Of a DNA stretch of 64,000 bases, positions 33,277-43,438 are shown piece after piece. A model generated the notes under the pieces. That model was not told the origin of the DNA, ran no database searches, and worked only from the letters and a program-made list of their open reading frames with translations. The translations under genes were made by a program, and so were the position numbers. The first letter of the stretch is position 1, and each line of letters opens with the position of its first letter. Source of the DNA: Nitrincola alkalisediminis (GTDB lineage: Bacteria; Pseudomonadota; Gammaproteobacteria; Pseudomonadales; Balneatricaceae); assembly GCF_009821115.1 (NCBI RefSeq), contig NZ_VYTY01000001.1:1-64000 (forward strand), given 5' to 3'.

Positions 33277-35322
33277 ATGTCATTCAATACAGCCGTTACA
33301 GGTCTCAAGGCCGCCTCCACAATGCTGGACGTTACCGGTAACAACATCGCAAACGTGGCGACCACGGGCTTCAAATCTTCTCGTACTCAGTTTGCGGACT
33401 TATATGCAACTTCAGTTGTTGGGGCGGGATCAAGCAATACACCGGGTTCCGGTGTTACTGTGTCTGGAATTTCTCAGGATTTTAGCGCAGGTACGATAGA
33501 GTTTACGAACAATAATCTTGATTTGGCCATTAATGGTTCTGGTTTTTTCCAATTGGATGATGGTCGAGGCTCTGTTACTTACACGCGCGCTGGTGCATTT
33601 GAGTTAAATAAAGAGGGTCTGATAGTATCGCCCAGTGGCAAGTTTTTACAAGGTTATGGGTTGGATGCGCAGGGTAACCAGTTACCTATTGGCAATCTTG
33701 CCGTGAAAGAGAAAGAAAGTCTGCCAAAAGCAACCGACAATATTAATCTTGCTGTTAACATTGATGCGCGAGCAGATGCAACCACTCTGACGCCAACTTA
33801 CAGTAAAGATGATCCAAGTTCATTTACCTATTCAACGACGGTTAGAACCTTCGATAGTTTAGGTAATCCTCAAACGTTAAAGTATAACTTTGCAGAGCAG
33901 CGCCCTGTTCGTGAGTTGTTTGTATTTGATTTGGCTGTTGCAACTGATTTTCCTAGAATAGCCGGTGTTCAGTTGACAGCGGTTGATTTTGATACTGAAG
34001 GTAGATTAATTGATAACCTAGCGGTGACGCCACCTCAGTTGAGTGGTTTTAATGCAATTAGCCAAGCTGATCCACGAATTGATTTGACGACTGTTCGTCG
34101 TGAGTTATCGCCGCCACCGGCAAGTACTCCAACGGGTAGAGTGACCTTTGAGTTTAAATCTTGGGCCTCCGATACAGGAGAGGTTCTTGTGCAGAATCCA
34201 GATCAGACGTCAGCGATTAAATTTAATACACTTGTGGCAGATCGGTTTAGAGAAGCGAATGAGACTCGAACTTACGATATAACAGTTGATGGCAATAAAA
34301 CCACAGCAATCGGTACAACCGGGAATATTTTGTTAGCAGGTGTGACTATTCCAATTGCTGCCTCCAATACAGCAGAGCAAATTGCTCAGGCGATTAAAAA
34401 TCGTGAAGCACAAATTTTAGATCGCAATCCCGAGATTGAGTCAGTTGAAATAAATACGCTTGGGGCTGTGCCAACCGTGACGCTTAAGTTTAAAGCGGAT
34501 GTCGGTAATTTGGATAACGCTTCACCTGTCTATAAACCGCGTTTAACATTGACCGATCCGCCTGCAGGTGCTGGTTTACAGTTTGGCGATAACCTTATTA
34601 CAACTGCAGTAACCGACAGTCAAATAGAAACCAGCAAGATTGTTGAGGGTGATAACGACTATCGTGGCTACTACCGTATGTATGCGTATCTTAATAATGT
34701 CGAATTATTGGATATAGGTAAACCCCAAGTTCCGGGTGCTGGTGTGGATACAGAACCAGGCCAAATTCTGATTAAGTTCAATCCCTCTAACGGTTTGCTG
34801 ACCGAAGTCAATGGTGAGCAATTCCCGGCTGGAGGGCGTGCACCGAGTATTCAAATCAAAGGTGCTGATCCTGCTTCTGAAACGACGGTCATTGATATGC
34901 GTCTAGATAACACGACCCAATTTGCTTCGGCGTCTATCGTGAAATCGCAGCAGCAAAATGGCTATGCGAAGGGTGACTTAATTGGTGTGACATTTGCCCC
35001 TACCGGTGAAATGATTGCGTCTTTCAGTAATGGTCAAGAGCAGCGTTTAGGTATTGTTGCTTTCGCCACCTTTGAGAACCAAGACGGGCTCCAACCAGTC
35101 GGTAATACAGAGTGGATTGCATCCTTGCAGTCAGGTAATCCGATTCTGAACGCCCCCGGAACGGGCTTGAACGGAACCTTGCGCTCGGCGGCGTTGGAGC
35201 AATCGAATGTGGATTTGTCCACTGAGCTTGTGAACTTGATCCAGGCGCAGCGTAACTTCCAAGCAAGCTCTAAAACGTTAGAAACGGTTAATAACATTAC
35301 TCAGAATATTTTGAACATCTAA
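33277..35322 (+). CDS. flgE: Flagellar hook protein FlgE, long form
   Basis: The 681-residue hook subunit has the axial N-terminus (LDVTGNNIANVATTGFKSSRTQFADLY), hook D1 region DLAINGSGFFQLDD and the C-terminal VDLSTELVNLIQAQRNFQASSKTLETVN. Enterobacterial FlgE is about 400 residues, so roughly 250 extra residues occupy the surface-exposed middle, as in several marine relatives. A strong terminator follows, so flgBCDE is probably one transcript. Confidence 0.95.
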   Translation: MSFNTAVTGLKAASTMLDVTGNNIANVATTGFKSSRTQFADLYATSVVGAGSSNTPGSGVTVSGISQDFSAGTIEFTNNNLDLAINGSGFFQLDDGRGSVTYTRAGAFELNKEGLIVSPSGKFLQGYGLDAQGNQLPIGNLAVKEKESLPKATDNINLAVNIDARADATTLTPTYSKDDPSSFTYSTTVRTFDSLGNPQTLKYNFAEQRPVRELFVFDLAVATDFPRIAGVQLTAVDFDTEGRLIDNLAVTPPQLSGFNAISQADPRIDLTTVRRELSPPPASTPTGRVTFEFKSWASDTGEVLVQNPDQTSAIKFNTLVADRFREANETRTYDITVDGNKTTAIGTTGNILLAGVTIPIAASNTAEQIAQAIKNREAQILDRNPEIESVEINTLGAVPTVTLKFKADVGNLDNASPVYKPRLTLTDPPAGAGLQFGDNLITTAVTDSQIETSKIVEGDNDYRGYYRMYAYLNNVELLDIGKPQVPGAGVDTEPGQILIKFNPSNGLLTEVNGEQFPAGGRAPSIQIKGADPASETTVIDMRLDNTTQFASASIVKSQQQNGYAKGDLIGVTFAPTGEMIASFSNGQEQRLGIVAFATFENQDGLQPVGNTEWIASLQSGNPILNAPGTGLNGTLRSAALEQSNVDLSTELVNLIQAQRNFQASSKTLETVNNITQNILNI

Positions 35323-35341
35323 TAATCTATCTGGGTTCAAG

Positions 35342-35380
35342 AAAAAAGCCTCTGCCTCTATCGGTGGAGGCTTTTTTTTT
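35342..35380 (+). terminator. Rho-independent terminator of flgBCDE
   Basis: GCCTC (35348-35352) preceded by an A-run pairs with GAGGC (35367-35371) followed by nine Ts. The A-run and T-run extend the stem. It lies 20 bases after the flgE stop. Confidence 0.85.
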
Positions 35381-35408
35381 GCCTGAAACTTAGTCTGCGT
35401 GTCTTCTG

Positions 35409-35423
35409 TGGCACGACCCTTGC
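35409..35423 (+). promoter_or_regulatory. Sigma-54 promoter for flgF onward
   Basis: TGGCAC-GACCC-TTGC has exact -24/-12 elements and spacing, 68 bases before flgF and just after the flgE terminator. It starts the second rod/ring transcription unit. Confidence 0.9.
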
Positions 35424-35490
35424 TTATACATGCTTAGAGAATACAAAAGCGGCAAGACTTAACCGCTTGTCAGCTGAATAGGAGTAAACG

Positions 35491-36234
35491 ATGGATAAGG
35501 TGCTGTTTTTGGCCATGACGGGGGCACGAGAAAATATGAACGCCCAACAGATTCGGTCTAATAACCTTGCAAACGTTACCACGACTGGGTTTAAGCAAGA
35601 TTTTGAGCAAGCCCGATCAATGCGTGTGTTTGGCGATGGCCACACGTCACGTGTCTATGCGATGGCCGAAACACCCGGCACCAACCGGGAATCAGGAACC
35701 TTGCAGCAAACAGGACGTGCACTCGATATTGCCATTATGGGTGAGGGATGGTTAGCCGTCCAAGGGCCGGATGGTAATGAAGCTTACACCCGCGCGGGTG
35801 CTCTGCAGATCAATGCCGCCAATCAATTAGTGACGGGCAATGGTTTGCCGATTATTGGTAATGGCGGTATTCCAATTTTCATTCCTGATTACCAAAGCAT
35901 CGATATTGCCAATGATGGCTCAATTACCATCCGGCCACTTGGCGATAATGCAGCCGAGTTGGCTTTGGTCGATGTAATTAAAATGGTCCGTTTAGATCCT
36001 GCCAATTCGTTTAAAGGGCCAGATGGCTTGATGAGAACCGATGATCGTGTCCCGATCGCACCAGCTCTGGATTTGCAAATGCGCTCTGGCTATCTCGAGA
36101 CCAGTAATGTGAATGCCATCGAAGAAATGACGTCCATCATCAGTTTATCTCGACAGTACGAAATTCAAATTAAGATGATGAAAACTGCAGAAGAAAACTC
36201 AAGCGCTTCGGCTCGCTTGCTGCAAATGAGCTAA
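35491..36234 (+). CDS. flgF: Flagellar rod protein FlgF
   Basis: The 247-residue proximal rod protein has QQIRSNNLANVTTTGFKQDFEQARSM and IAIMGEGWLAVQGPDG, and ends with the axial helix SNVNAIEEMTSIISLSRQYEIQIKMMKTAE. It starts the flgFGHIJ unit, with GGAG before the ATG, downstream of a sigma-54 promoter. Confidence 0.95.
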   Translation: MDKVLFLAMTGARENMNAQQIRSNNLANVTTTGFKQDFEQARSMRVFGDGHTSRVYAMAETPGTNRESGTLQQTGRALDIAIMGEGWLAVQGPDGNEAYTRAGALQINAANQLVTGNGLPIIGNGGIPIFIPDYQSIDIANDGSITIRPLGDNAAELALVDVIKMVRLDPANSFKGPDGLMRTDDRVPIAPALDLQMRSGYLETSNVNAIEEMTSIISLSRQYEIQIKMMKTAEENSSASARLLQMS

Positions 36235-36252
36235 TTTTAGGAGTATACAGTT

Positions 36253-37038
36253 ATGCACGGCGCGCTTCATGTAGCTAAAACCGGTTTGAGTGCACAAGAC
36301 ACCAACCTTCGCGTGATTTCGAATAACTTAGCGAACGTCAGTACGGTGGGCTTTAAAAAAGATCGCGCCGTTTTTGAGGATTTGCTTTATCAAGTCCGCC
36401 GTCAGCCAGGGGCTCAGAATGCCAATGATGCCCAGCTTCCTTCTGGATTGCAGCTAGGCCATGGTGTGCGGACAGTTAGTACGCAAAAAATGTTCGAAAC
36501 GGGTGATTTGCAGATTACCGATCGTACCTTTGACTTGGCCATCAATGGTCGTGGATTTTTCCAAGTCGTCCAGCCCAATGGTGACATTGCCTACACCCGC
36601 AATGGTCAATTCCATTTAAATGCTGACAATCAGGTGGTCACGGCTGAAGGCTATGCGCTTGAACCTGCGATTGAGCTTCCCGGTGAAGTGGTCAGTTTCA
36701 GTGTAGGCGTTGATGGTCAGGTAACCGTAGTTGTTGCTGGAGACATTGCAGCACAAAACATTGGCCAGATTACACTCGCCGACTTCGTGAACCCGGAAGG
36801 GCTGTTGGCGGTGGGTCAAAACCTGTTCCAAGAAACGGCGGCCAGTGGCCCTGCGAACGTTCTTGTGGCCGGAGAGGATGGCGCAGGCATTATTAAACAA
36901 GGCATGCTTGAAGGTTCAAACGTCAATGCGGTTGAGGAGTTGGTCAATATGATTACCACTCAACGTGCCTATGAGATTAACTCAAAAGTAATTTCGACGG
37001 CAGATCAGATGCTATCGTTTGCAACTCAGCAGCTTTAA
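36253..37038 (+). CDS. flgG: Flagellar distal rod protein FlgG
   Basis: The 261-residue distal rod protein carries DTNLRVISNNLANVSTVGFKKDRAVF, the FlgG-typical RTFDLAINGRGFFQVVQPNGD and the C-terminal MLEGSNVNAVEELVNMITTQRAYEINSKVIST. The length matches the family. It lies 18 bases after flgF in the same operon. Confidence 0.95.
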   Translation: MHGALHVAKTGLSAQDTNLRVISNNLANVSTVGFKKDRAVFEDLLYQVRRQPGAQNANDAQLPSGLQLGHGVRTVSTQKMFETGDLQITDRTFDLAINGRGFFQVVQPNGDIAYTRNGQFHLNADNQVVTAEGYALEPAIELPGEVVSFSVGVDGQVTVVVAGDIAAQNIGQITLADFVNPEGLLAVGQNLFQETAASGPANVLVAGEDGAGIIKQGMLEGSNVNAVEELVNMITTQRAYEINSKVISTADQMLSFATQQL

Positions 37039-37064
37039 GGTTGAGTGACTTGAGGAGGGCGATA

Positions 37065-37745
37065 ATGAAACATTTAACACGATTGGGTTTGGTCGTATCA
37101 GCCGCTTGGATGATGTCTGGCTGCGTGACAAAAGCTCCAAAGCCAGATAATCCATTCTACGCACCCATTCCCATGGCGTCATTGGAAACGCCAAAGCCGA
37201 TCAATGGTGCGATTTACAATCCTTCTACAAGCATGAACCTGTATGGTGATGGTCGGGCTCATAGAGTCGGCGATATTTTGACCATCGATTTAACTGAGCG
37301 GACTCAGTCGTCTAAAAGCTCCAGTACGTCCTTGGATAAAAGTACAAATGTGAACGTAGCGGCCCCCACTATAATGGGGGAACCTTTGTCGGTATTTGGT
37401 CGTCCCTTGTCGGCGGGAATTGGTGGAAGCAGTGCGTTTGATGGTGACTCCTCCTCAGACATGAGTAACCGCCTCAGCGGCAATATTACGGTGTCTGTGC
37501 AAGAAATTTACCCTAATGGGGTAATGTTGGTTCGAGGTGAGAAATGGTTAACCCTGAATCAAGGCGATGAATACATTCGTGTTAGTGGTTTGGTCCGGCC
37601 GCAAGACATTAAACCCGATAATACAATTGAATCGACTCGCTTAGCCGATGCACGCATTACCTACAGTGGCACGGGAGCGACGGCGGATGTTAATGTGATG
37701 GGTTGGCTTTCACGCTTTTTCATTAGTGCATTAATGCCTTTCTAA
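37065..37745 (+). CDS. flgH: Flagellar L-ring lipoprotein FlgH
   Basis: This 226-residue outer-membrane lipoprotein has a signal peptide ending in the lipobox MSGC (lipidated cysteine about residue 21), then the FlgH core with [21 protein letters not shown] and [27 protein letters not shown]. It forms the L-ring bushing. I use the ATG at 37065 with GGAGGGCG upstream; the 24-base-earlier start would extend the signal implausibly. Confidence 0.95.
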   Translation: MKHLTRLGLVVSAAWMMSGCVTKAPKPDNPFYAPIPMASLETPKPINGAIYNPSTSMNLYGDGRAHRVGDILTIDLTERTQSSKSSSTSLDKSTNVNVAAPTIMGEPLSVFGRPLSAGIGGSSAFDGDSSSDMSNRLSGNITVSVQEIYPNGVMLVRGEKWLTLNQGDEYIRVSGLVRPQDIKPDNTIESTRLADARITYSGTGATADVNVMGWLSRFFISALMPF

Positions 37746-37752
37746 GGAGACG

Positions 37753-38853
37753 ATGATGCGATTCATAATGATGCTGTGCTTGGTATTAAGCTTGAGTATT
37801 CAGGCAGCGATGGCGAATACCGCGCGCTTAAAAGATTTGGTATCCGTCTCCGGTGTGAGAAATAACCAATTGGTGGGCTATGGTCTTGTCGTCGGGTTAG
37901 ACGGTACTGGAGATAAAACGAATTTCACCTCGCAAACCTTCCGTAACATGCTCAATAACTTTGGTGTTGCAATTCCGCCAAATATCAACCCTAACTCAAA
38001 AAATATAGCTGCTGTGGCGATTCATGCGGACTTGCCTCCTTTTGCAAAGCCCGGTCAGACCATTGATATCACCGTCTCTACCATTGGTGATGCCAAGAGT
38101 TTAAGGGGTGGATCCTTGTTAATGGCGCCTCTTAAAGGAGCCGATGGGCAAGTCTATGCAATTGCTCAGGGTAACTTAATTGTTGCGGGATTTGGTGCGG
38201 AAGGCCGAGATGGATCACGTTTATCTGTCAATGTGCCAAGCGTTGGTCGCATACCCAATGGAGCATCCGTTGAGCGTGAAGTGGCCAGTGGTTTTGGTCA
38301 GGGAGACAGTTTAACCCTCAATTTGCACAGTCCAGATTTTACAACGGCGCGTCGTGTCGCCGAGCAGATTAATGGATTATTAGGGCCTGATGTTGCCGCT
38401 GCGTTAGATTCAGCCTCTATCAGAGTCCGTGCACCACGAGATGCTTCGCAGCGTGTAACCTTCTTGTCGGTTCTTGAAAATTTACCGATTGAAACTGCAC
38501 AAGAAACCGCTAAAGTGATTATTAACTCACGTACAGGTACAATTGTAATCGGTCAACATGTTCGCGTGTCGCCAGTAGCCATTACACATGGCGGTCTCAC
38601 CGTGACCATTACGGAAGAGTTTGATGTCGATCAGCCAGATCCCTTGGCACGTGGGCGCACTGTTGTGACACCTCGCTCAGGCATTGAAATTGATGAAGGT
38701 TCTGGTCGGATGTTTGAGTTTGCACCGGGTGCATCTTTACAGGACATCGTGGAAGCGGTTAATAATGTTGGCGCAGCGCCCGGTGACTTAATGGCAATTC
38801 TTGAAGCCCTCAAACAAGCGGGCGCTTTAAGAGCAGAATTAGTGGTTATTTAA
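37753..38853 (+). CDS. flgI: Flagellar P-ring protein FlgI
   Basis: The 366-residue periplasmic protein has a signal peptide ([16 protein letters not shown]), [31 protein letters not shown] and the C-terminal [32 protein letters not shown] typical of FlgI. It builds the P-ring around the rod, helped by FlgA. AAGGAG precedes the double ATG start. Confidence 0.95.
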   Translation: MMRFIMMLCLVLSLSIQAAMANTARLKDLVSVSGVRNNQLVGYGLVVGLDGTGDKTNFTSQTFRNMLNNFGVAIPPNINPNSKNIAAVAIHADLPPFAKPGQTIDITVSTIGDAKSLRGGSLLMAPLKGADGQVYAIAQGNLIVAGFGAEGRDGSRLSVNVPSVGRIPNGASVEREVASGFGQGDSLTLNLHSPDFTTARRVAEQINGLLGPDVAAALDSASIRVRAPRDASQRVTFLSVLENLPIETAQETAKVIINSRTGTIVIGQHVRVSPVAITHGGLTVTITEEFDVDQPDPLARGRTVVTPRSGIEIDEGSGRMFEFAPGASLQDIVEAVNNVGAAPGDLMAILEALKQAGALRAELVVI

Positions 38854-38854
38854 A

Positions 38855-39904
38855 ATGGATAGCAGCAAGCCTCTTCAAGCGCAATCGCCTCAGTTTTACA
38901 CCGAGCTGAATCAGCTGAATGATTTACGTCGTAAGGCCAACGGCGATAAAGAGGCGGCGCTTAAAGAGGTGGCACAACAGTTCGAGCAAATCTTTTTAAG
39001 CATGATGCTGAAAAGTATGCGCGATGCGAATGAAAGCTTTGCTCAAGATAATCCGTTTAATGGCAACAACACGCGTTTTTACCAAGATATGTATGACCAG
39101 CAAATGACGCTGGATCTGTCTCAAAATAGCCGTTTAGGCTTGGCGGAAATTATGGTGCGTCAGCTGAGTCAAGTCGGCGATTTGCGCAATCAGAAAGACG
39201 ATGATGACGAGTCACGTACTCAGATGAAAACCGATACTGAGCGTATGTTAAACACCGCCGTCGATGCGACGGCACGTTTAGCGGCATCGGCCGTCTTGGG
39301 TAAAGCCCATACGCAAGCAAGTTCAGGTGCTGCATCTTCTGAATCCGCGAAAAGCGTTAAGGACGTTGACTCAGCCACTGCGAGTAAAGCCTCTAAAACA
39401 AATGGGTCAGTTGAAAACCTCCCTGAGCGCTTTAATTCTCCAGATGAGTTCGTTTCAGCACTCTTGCCCTTAGCCGAAAATGTTGCGCAGGAGCTGGGAG
39501 TTGATCCAAAAGTACTGCTAGCGCAAGCGGCGTTAGAGACAGGTTGGGGACGGTTCGTGATTGAAGGCAGTCATAATCTATTCAATATTAAAGCCGATCG
39601 CCGTTGGGATGGGGATAGGGTGTCAGTCTCGACCCTAGAATATCGCCAAGGCCAAGCACAACGTGAAATGGCGTCGTTTAGGTCCTATGCTAACTATGAA
39701 GAAAGCTTTAGGGATTATGTGGATTTTTTAAAAACCAATCCCCGTTATCAACAGGCGTTGCAAAATACCTCTAATCCTTCAGCGTATCTGCGCGAATTGC
39801 AGGCAGCGGGGTATGCAACAGATCCTGCATATGCGAAGAAAATTGAACAAATATATACCGGCAGTGTGATGGCAAGAGTCAATATTGATACTCAAGAAGG
39901 CTGA
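38855..39904 (+). CDS. flgJ: Rod-cap and peptidoglycan hydrolase FlgJ
   Basis: The 349-residue bifunctional protein has an N-terminal rod-assembly domain (AQQFEQIFLSMMLKSMRDAN, NPFNGNNTRFYQDMYDQQ), a low-complexity Ser/Ala linker (about 150-190) and a C-terminal glucosaminidase domain with LAQAALETGWGRFV carrying the catalytic glutamate. It opens the peptidoglycan for the rod. It is encoded one base after flgI. The sigma-28 promoter for flgK begins inside its last codons. Confidence 0.95.
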   Translation: MDSSKPLQAQSPQFYTELNQLNDLRRKANGDKEAALKEVAQQFEQIFLSMMLKSMRDANESFAQDNPFNGNNTRFYQDMYDQQMTLDLSQNSRLGLAEIMVRQLSQVGDLRNQKDDDDESRTQMKTDTERMLNTAVDATARLAASAVLGKAHTQASSGAASSESAKSVKDVDSATASKASKTNGSVENLPERFNSPDEFVSALLPLAENVAQELGVDPKVLLAQAALETGWGRFVIEGSHNLFNIKADRRWDGDRVSVSTLEYRQGQAQREMASFRSYANYEESFRDYVDFLKTNPRYQQALQNTSNPSAYLRELQAAGYATDPAYAKKIEQIYTGSVMARVNIDTQEG

Positions 39905-39918
39905 GTATTGGCCGATAT
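39892..39918 (+). promoter_or_regulatory. Sigma-28 promoter for flgKL
   Basis: TCAA (39892-39895), 15 bases, then GCCGATAT (39911-39918) fits the sigma-28 pattern with seven of eight -10 bases. It sits across the end of flgJ, 68 bases before flgK, so late-class expression of flgKL is expected. Confidence 0.8.
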
Positions 39919-39985
39919 ATTTATAAGGGTATGGACGGAAGCAGTACCTCACGTGTTTGAGCTGTAATTCCATCAGGAGTCGAAA

Positions 39986-41992
39986 ATGTCATCTAACTTG
40001 TTAAATCTGGGCTTGCAGAGTATCAGAGCCAATCAGTCCGCGCTGTCGGTCATTGGTCAGAACATTGCCAACGTGAATACTCCTGGCTATAACCGTCAAG
40101 TGACCAACCAATCCACCCGTGATAATCAAATGGGTGTGCAGGTTACGGATATACAACGAATTACAGATCAGTTTTTAACGCGTCAATTGTGGTCTGATAC
40201 ATCATCAGCCTCTTATGCTCAAACCTTTACACTTCTAGCGGATGAAATCGATAACCGTTTGGCGAGCAGTACCAGCAGTGTATCAACGGCGTTGGACAAC
40301 TATTTTAAAGCCATGCAAAACGTTGTGGATGACCCGATTTCGTTACCGAACCGTGAAGTTTTCTTGGCCGAAGCCCGTGGTCTAACGCAGCGCTTCAGTG
40401 AATTAAGCGCCTCTTTAACTCGCCAGAGCCAGACCATCAACGATCAACTGGTTGTGTACTCTCAGGAAGTGTCTTCCATAGCGGCAAATATTGCGGATAT
40501 GAATGAAAAGATACGTTTAGCGAATGCTGCAAACCGCCCATCGAATGAGTTGAAAGACCAGCGTGATGAAATGGTTGTGAAATTATCGGAATATTTGGAT
40601 GTATCTGTTGTTGAGCAAGGACGAGATCAGTACAGCATTTTTATTGGCAATGGCTTACCCTTAGTGGTCGATAACAGTGCTAATGTGTTGACGGCTACAC
40701 GAGGCGATCCAAGTGCCGATCAATATCAACTCAGTTTATTGATTGCAGGTCGCCCTGCGGACTTATCAAATCAAATTAGCCGAGGCAAGCTAGGTGGATT
40801 AACCGAATACCGTGAAAAAATCCTTGAGCCGGCTCAGCAAGAGTTAGGACGGATTGCTATCTTGGTCGCCGGTTCTATGAATGATCAGCACAAGATGGGT
40901 ATGGATCTTGATGGTCGGCTTGGTGGTAATTTATTTCGAGACATTAACGACGCAGCGTTAACTCAGCAGCGCATTAGTCCAAAACGGACCAATGACAGCA
41001 CTCTGTCGGCTGGAAGTGTTGTCATAACGGATGCAACCAAGCTTAAAGCCAGTGATTACACCCTAGTTGTGGGCTTGGATGCCGTGGCGACCGTTAAGCG
41101 TGAGTCCGATGGACGCGTATTTTCACTCAGTGATATGACCAGTGTTGCCTCTCCTTCCGATGTAACCGAGGGTAGTTATTACATCGATGCCAATTCTGAA
41201 ACCTTAGTTGTGGCACTGGACGGATTTAGAGTCAGCTTAAATACCACGACGCCCATGCGTCCGGGCGATACCTTCTTGATTCAACCCGTGGCAACAGGCG
41301 CCAGTGATATTCGAACCGAATTAACAAGTGGCCGTCAACTGGCTTTGGCTTCGCCGATTCGTGTAGAAGCACCCCAGGACAATACGGGAACAGGCGTAGC
41401 ATCCGTCGAAATTACAGATATAAATGCGACGAGTTTTTCGGTAAGCAAACGCTTACAACCGCCAGTTGAAGTACGTTTTTCGAATACCGATCCTCTGACG
41501 TTCAGTGTGTTTGATATGTCCAATCCAAATAGTCCACAAGCATTGGATTTGGGAAATGGACCCATGGTTGGCCAGACGTTTACTCCCGGTGTGGTGATTG
41601 AACTGGATGGTTACAATGTGCGGATCAATAATCAGCCTAAGGCTGGTGATCGTTTTTCATTTGACTACAATACCGACGGTGTTTCGGATAACCGTAATGC
41701 ATTGTTGATGTCGGGTTTGCAGCAGAAAGGAATGATTAATACACAATCCTTTCAAGATATATATGGAAGCATGGTCTCCAAAGTAGGCACTGAAACCTCA
41801 GTCGCTCAGATTAACTTCCGCTCGAGTCGTTCAGTGTTGGAGTCAACGATGAATGCCCGTGCAAGTGTGTCCGGCGTAAACCTGGATGAGGAAGCGGCGA
41901 AGTTGATACAGTATCAGCAAGCCTACCAAGCCTCAGCTCAGTTGATTCGTGCTTCTCAGACCCTGTTTGACTCATTGCTAAGCGTTGTGTAA
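39986..41992 (+). CDS. flgK: Hook-associated protein FlgK (HAP1)
   Basis: The 668-residue junction protein between hook and filament has the axial N-terminus SVIGQNIANVNTPGYNRQVTNQS and the C-terminal GVNLDEEAAKLIQYQQAYQASAQLIRASQTLFDSLL. It is exported with FlgN as chaperone. At 668 residues it is longer than enterobacterial FlgK (about 550), again in the variable middle. Confidence 0.95.
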   Translation: MSSNLLNLGLQSIRANQSALSVIGQNIANVNTPGYNRQVTNQSTRDNQMGVQVTDIQRITDQFLTRQLWSDTSSASYAQTFTLLADEIDNRLASSTSSVSTALDNYFKAMQNVVDDPISLPNREVFLAEARGLTQRFSELSASLTRQSQTINDQLVVYSQEVSSIAANIADMNEKIRLANAANRPSNELKDQRDEMVVKLSEYLDVSVVEQGRDQYSIFIGNGLPLVVDNSANVLTATRGDPSADQYQLSLLIAGRPADLSNQISRGKLGGLTEYREKILEPAQQELGRIAILVAGSMNDQHKMGMDLDGRLGGNLFRDINDAALTQQRISPKRTNDSTLSAGSVVITDATKLKASDYTLVVGLDAVATVKRESDGRVFSLSDMTSVASPSDVTEGSYYIDANSETLVVALDGFRVSLNTTTPMRPGDTFLIQPVATGASDIRTELTSGRQLALASPIRVEAPQDNTGTGVASVEITDINATSFSVSKRLQPPVEVRFSNTDPLTFSVFDMSNPNSPQALDLGNGPMVGQTFTPGVVIELDGYNVRINNQPKAGDRFSFDYNTDGVSDNRNALLMSGLQQKGMINTQSFQDIYGSMVSKVGTETSVAQINFRSSRSVLESTMNARASVSGVNLDEEAAKLIQYQQAYQASAQLIRASQTLFDSLLSVV

Positions 41993-42004
41993 TAGGAGCC
42001 TATC

Positions 42005-43267
42005 ATGCGTATTGCCACTCAACAACAGTTCTCCAATGCAATTAACAATATGCAGCGCAACCAGCAAACACTGTCGAAGACTCAGGAGCAAATTTCGGCG
42101 GCTAAGCGTGTGCTTAAGCCATCTGATGATCCAGTTGCAGCCGCGCAAATTGCAAAGCTTGAGCGTGAGTTGGCTCAGTACGATAAATTTAAAACCAACA
42201 TTGATGTGACGCGAAGACGGCTTGAGCTTGAAGAGACAATCCTGACCGATATTAATGTTGCGCTGGACCGTATGCGTGAACTCACCATTCAAGCAGGTAA
42301 CGCTACCTTAAGTGACAGTGATCGAGTCACGATAGCGAAAGAGCTGAGGGAAATGGCCAGTTATTCGGCAAGTTTGATGAACACCAAAGACTCGCAAGGT
42401 GAATATTTGTTTTCAGGCAGTAAAGGCCTGACGAAACCCTACGAGCTGATGCCGGATGGTCGTTATCAATTTAATGGCGATGGTGGCCAGCGAATGATAC
42501 AGGTCTCCAGTGATTTGTTGGTACCCTCGAATGATTCAGGCGAGTTATTATTCGAAGCCGTTGGTCGTCGATTGGTGGTGAATCCTGAAGGCGAGGCCAG
42601 AGACATGGTGGCCTCTGTGAGCTTTGATAGTAAGGCGGACGAGGATCGTTTTAGAAGCTTCAGCGCAGGCCTGCGTGATTTACAATTGTCGCTAGAGCTG
42701 ACAGCGGATGCACCTGCGAATGAATATGCCTATCGCCTTCGCGACAGTGGCGGCAATTTGATTGCCGAAGTGGATAATCTGTCTGATGGCGATTTTCCGG
42801 TTGAAATAGAGCTTGAGGGCTTAAAGATTGCGTTGCAGCAGCCAACCCCTGCTTTAAATCTAGCGACCAATCCTCAGGCAGACGTCGTATTGAACATCCG
42901 CAGTGAGCAAAAAAGTTTGATTGATGTTGCATTGGATTTTGCGGAAATACTGGAGCGTCCTAAAACACCGGAGAATGCTAAAGAGCTCGAAGAGATGACG
43001 GCGAAAACGCTAGCTGATTTTGTGACGGCGGCTGAGCGCAATCTTGAAGTTCGGACCGCATTAGGTGCACGTCAAAATGCATTGGATCGAGTTGAGTCTT
43101 CAAATGAAGAGTTTACACTTTTCACCAAAACGACCTTATCAAGTATACAAGACCTTGATTATGCGACTGCGATTACTGAGTTTAAAATGGCCGAAGTAAC
43201 CTTACAAGCAGCACAAGCCACCTTTGCTCGTGTGCAAAATCTCAGCTTATTTGACTACCTACGTTAA
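42005..43267 (+). CDS. flgL: Hook-associated protein FlgL (HAP3)
   Basis: The 420-residue protein begins MRIATQQQFSNAINNMQRNQQ and has LKPSDDPVAAAQIAKLERELAQYDKF, then the flagellin-like C-terminal helix (LDYATAITEFKMAEVTLQAAQATFARVQNLSLFDYL). It joins FlgK to flagellin. It follows flgK by 12 bases. No flagellin gene is in the window. Confidence 0.95.
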   Translation: MRIATQQQFSNAINNMQRNQQTLSKTQEQISAAKRVLKPSDDPVAAAQIAKLERELAQYDKFKTNIDVTRRRLELEETILTDINVALDRMRELTIQAGNATLSDSDRVTIAKELREMASYSASLMNTKDSQGEYLFSGSKGLTKPYELMPDGRYQFNGDGGQRMIQVSSDLLVPSNDSGELLFEAVGRRLVVNPEGEARDMVASVSFDSKADEDRFRSFSAGLRDLQLSLELTADAPANEYAYRLRDSGGNLIAEVDNLSDGDFPVEIELEGLKIALQQPTPALNLATNPQADVVLNIRSEQKSLIDVALDFAEILERPKTPENAKELEEMTAKTLADFVTAAERNLEVRTALGARQNALDRVESSNEEFTLFTKTTLSSIQDLDYATAITEFKMAEVTLQAAQATFARVQNLSLFDYLR

Positions 43268-43342
43268 CGAAACGTATAGATGAGTCTGATTGATGAGTTT
43301 CGTGCCATTTAAAGTCTCGTTAGGATTGTTTGAAAAGGCTGA

Positions 43343-43371
43343 TTTGACAAATGCGCAATCACGGCATATCT
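43343..43371 (+). promoter_or_regulatory. Sigma-70 promoter for the GGDEF-EAL gene
   Basis: TTGACA (43343-43348), 17 bases, TATCTT (43366-43371) is a near-consensus promoter 67 bases before the gene at 43439. Confidence 0.65.
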
Positions 43372-43438
43372 TTCGATAGAGCTTTGAATTGATAGCAAAA
43401 TCGCGCAGGTGTTGAATTTTAAATATGACGTTTGATGG

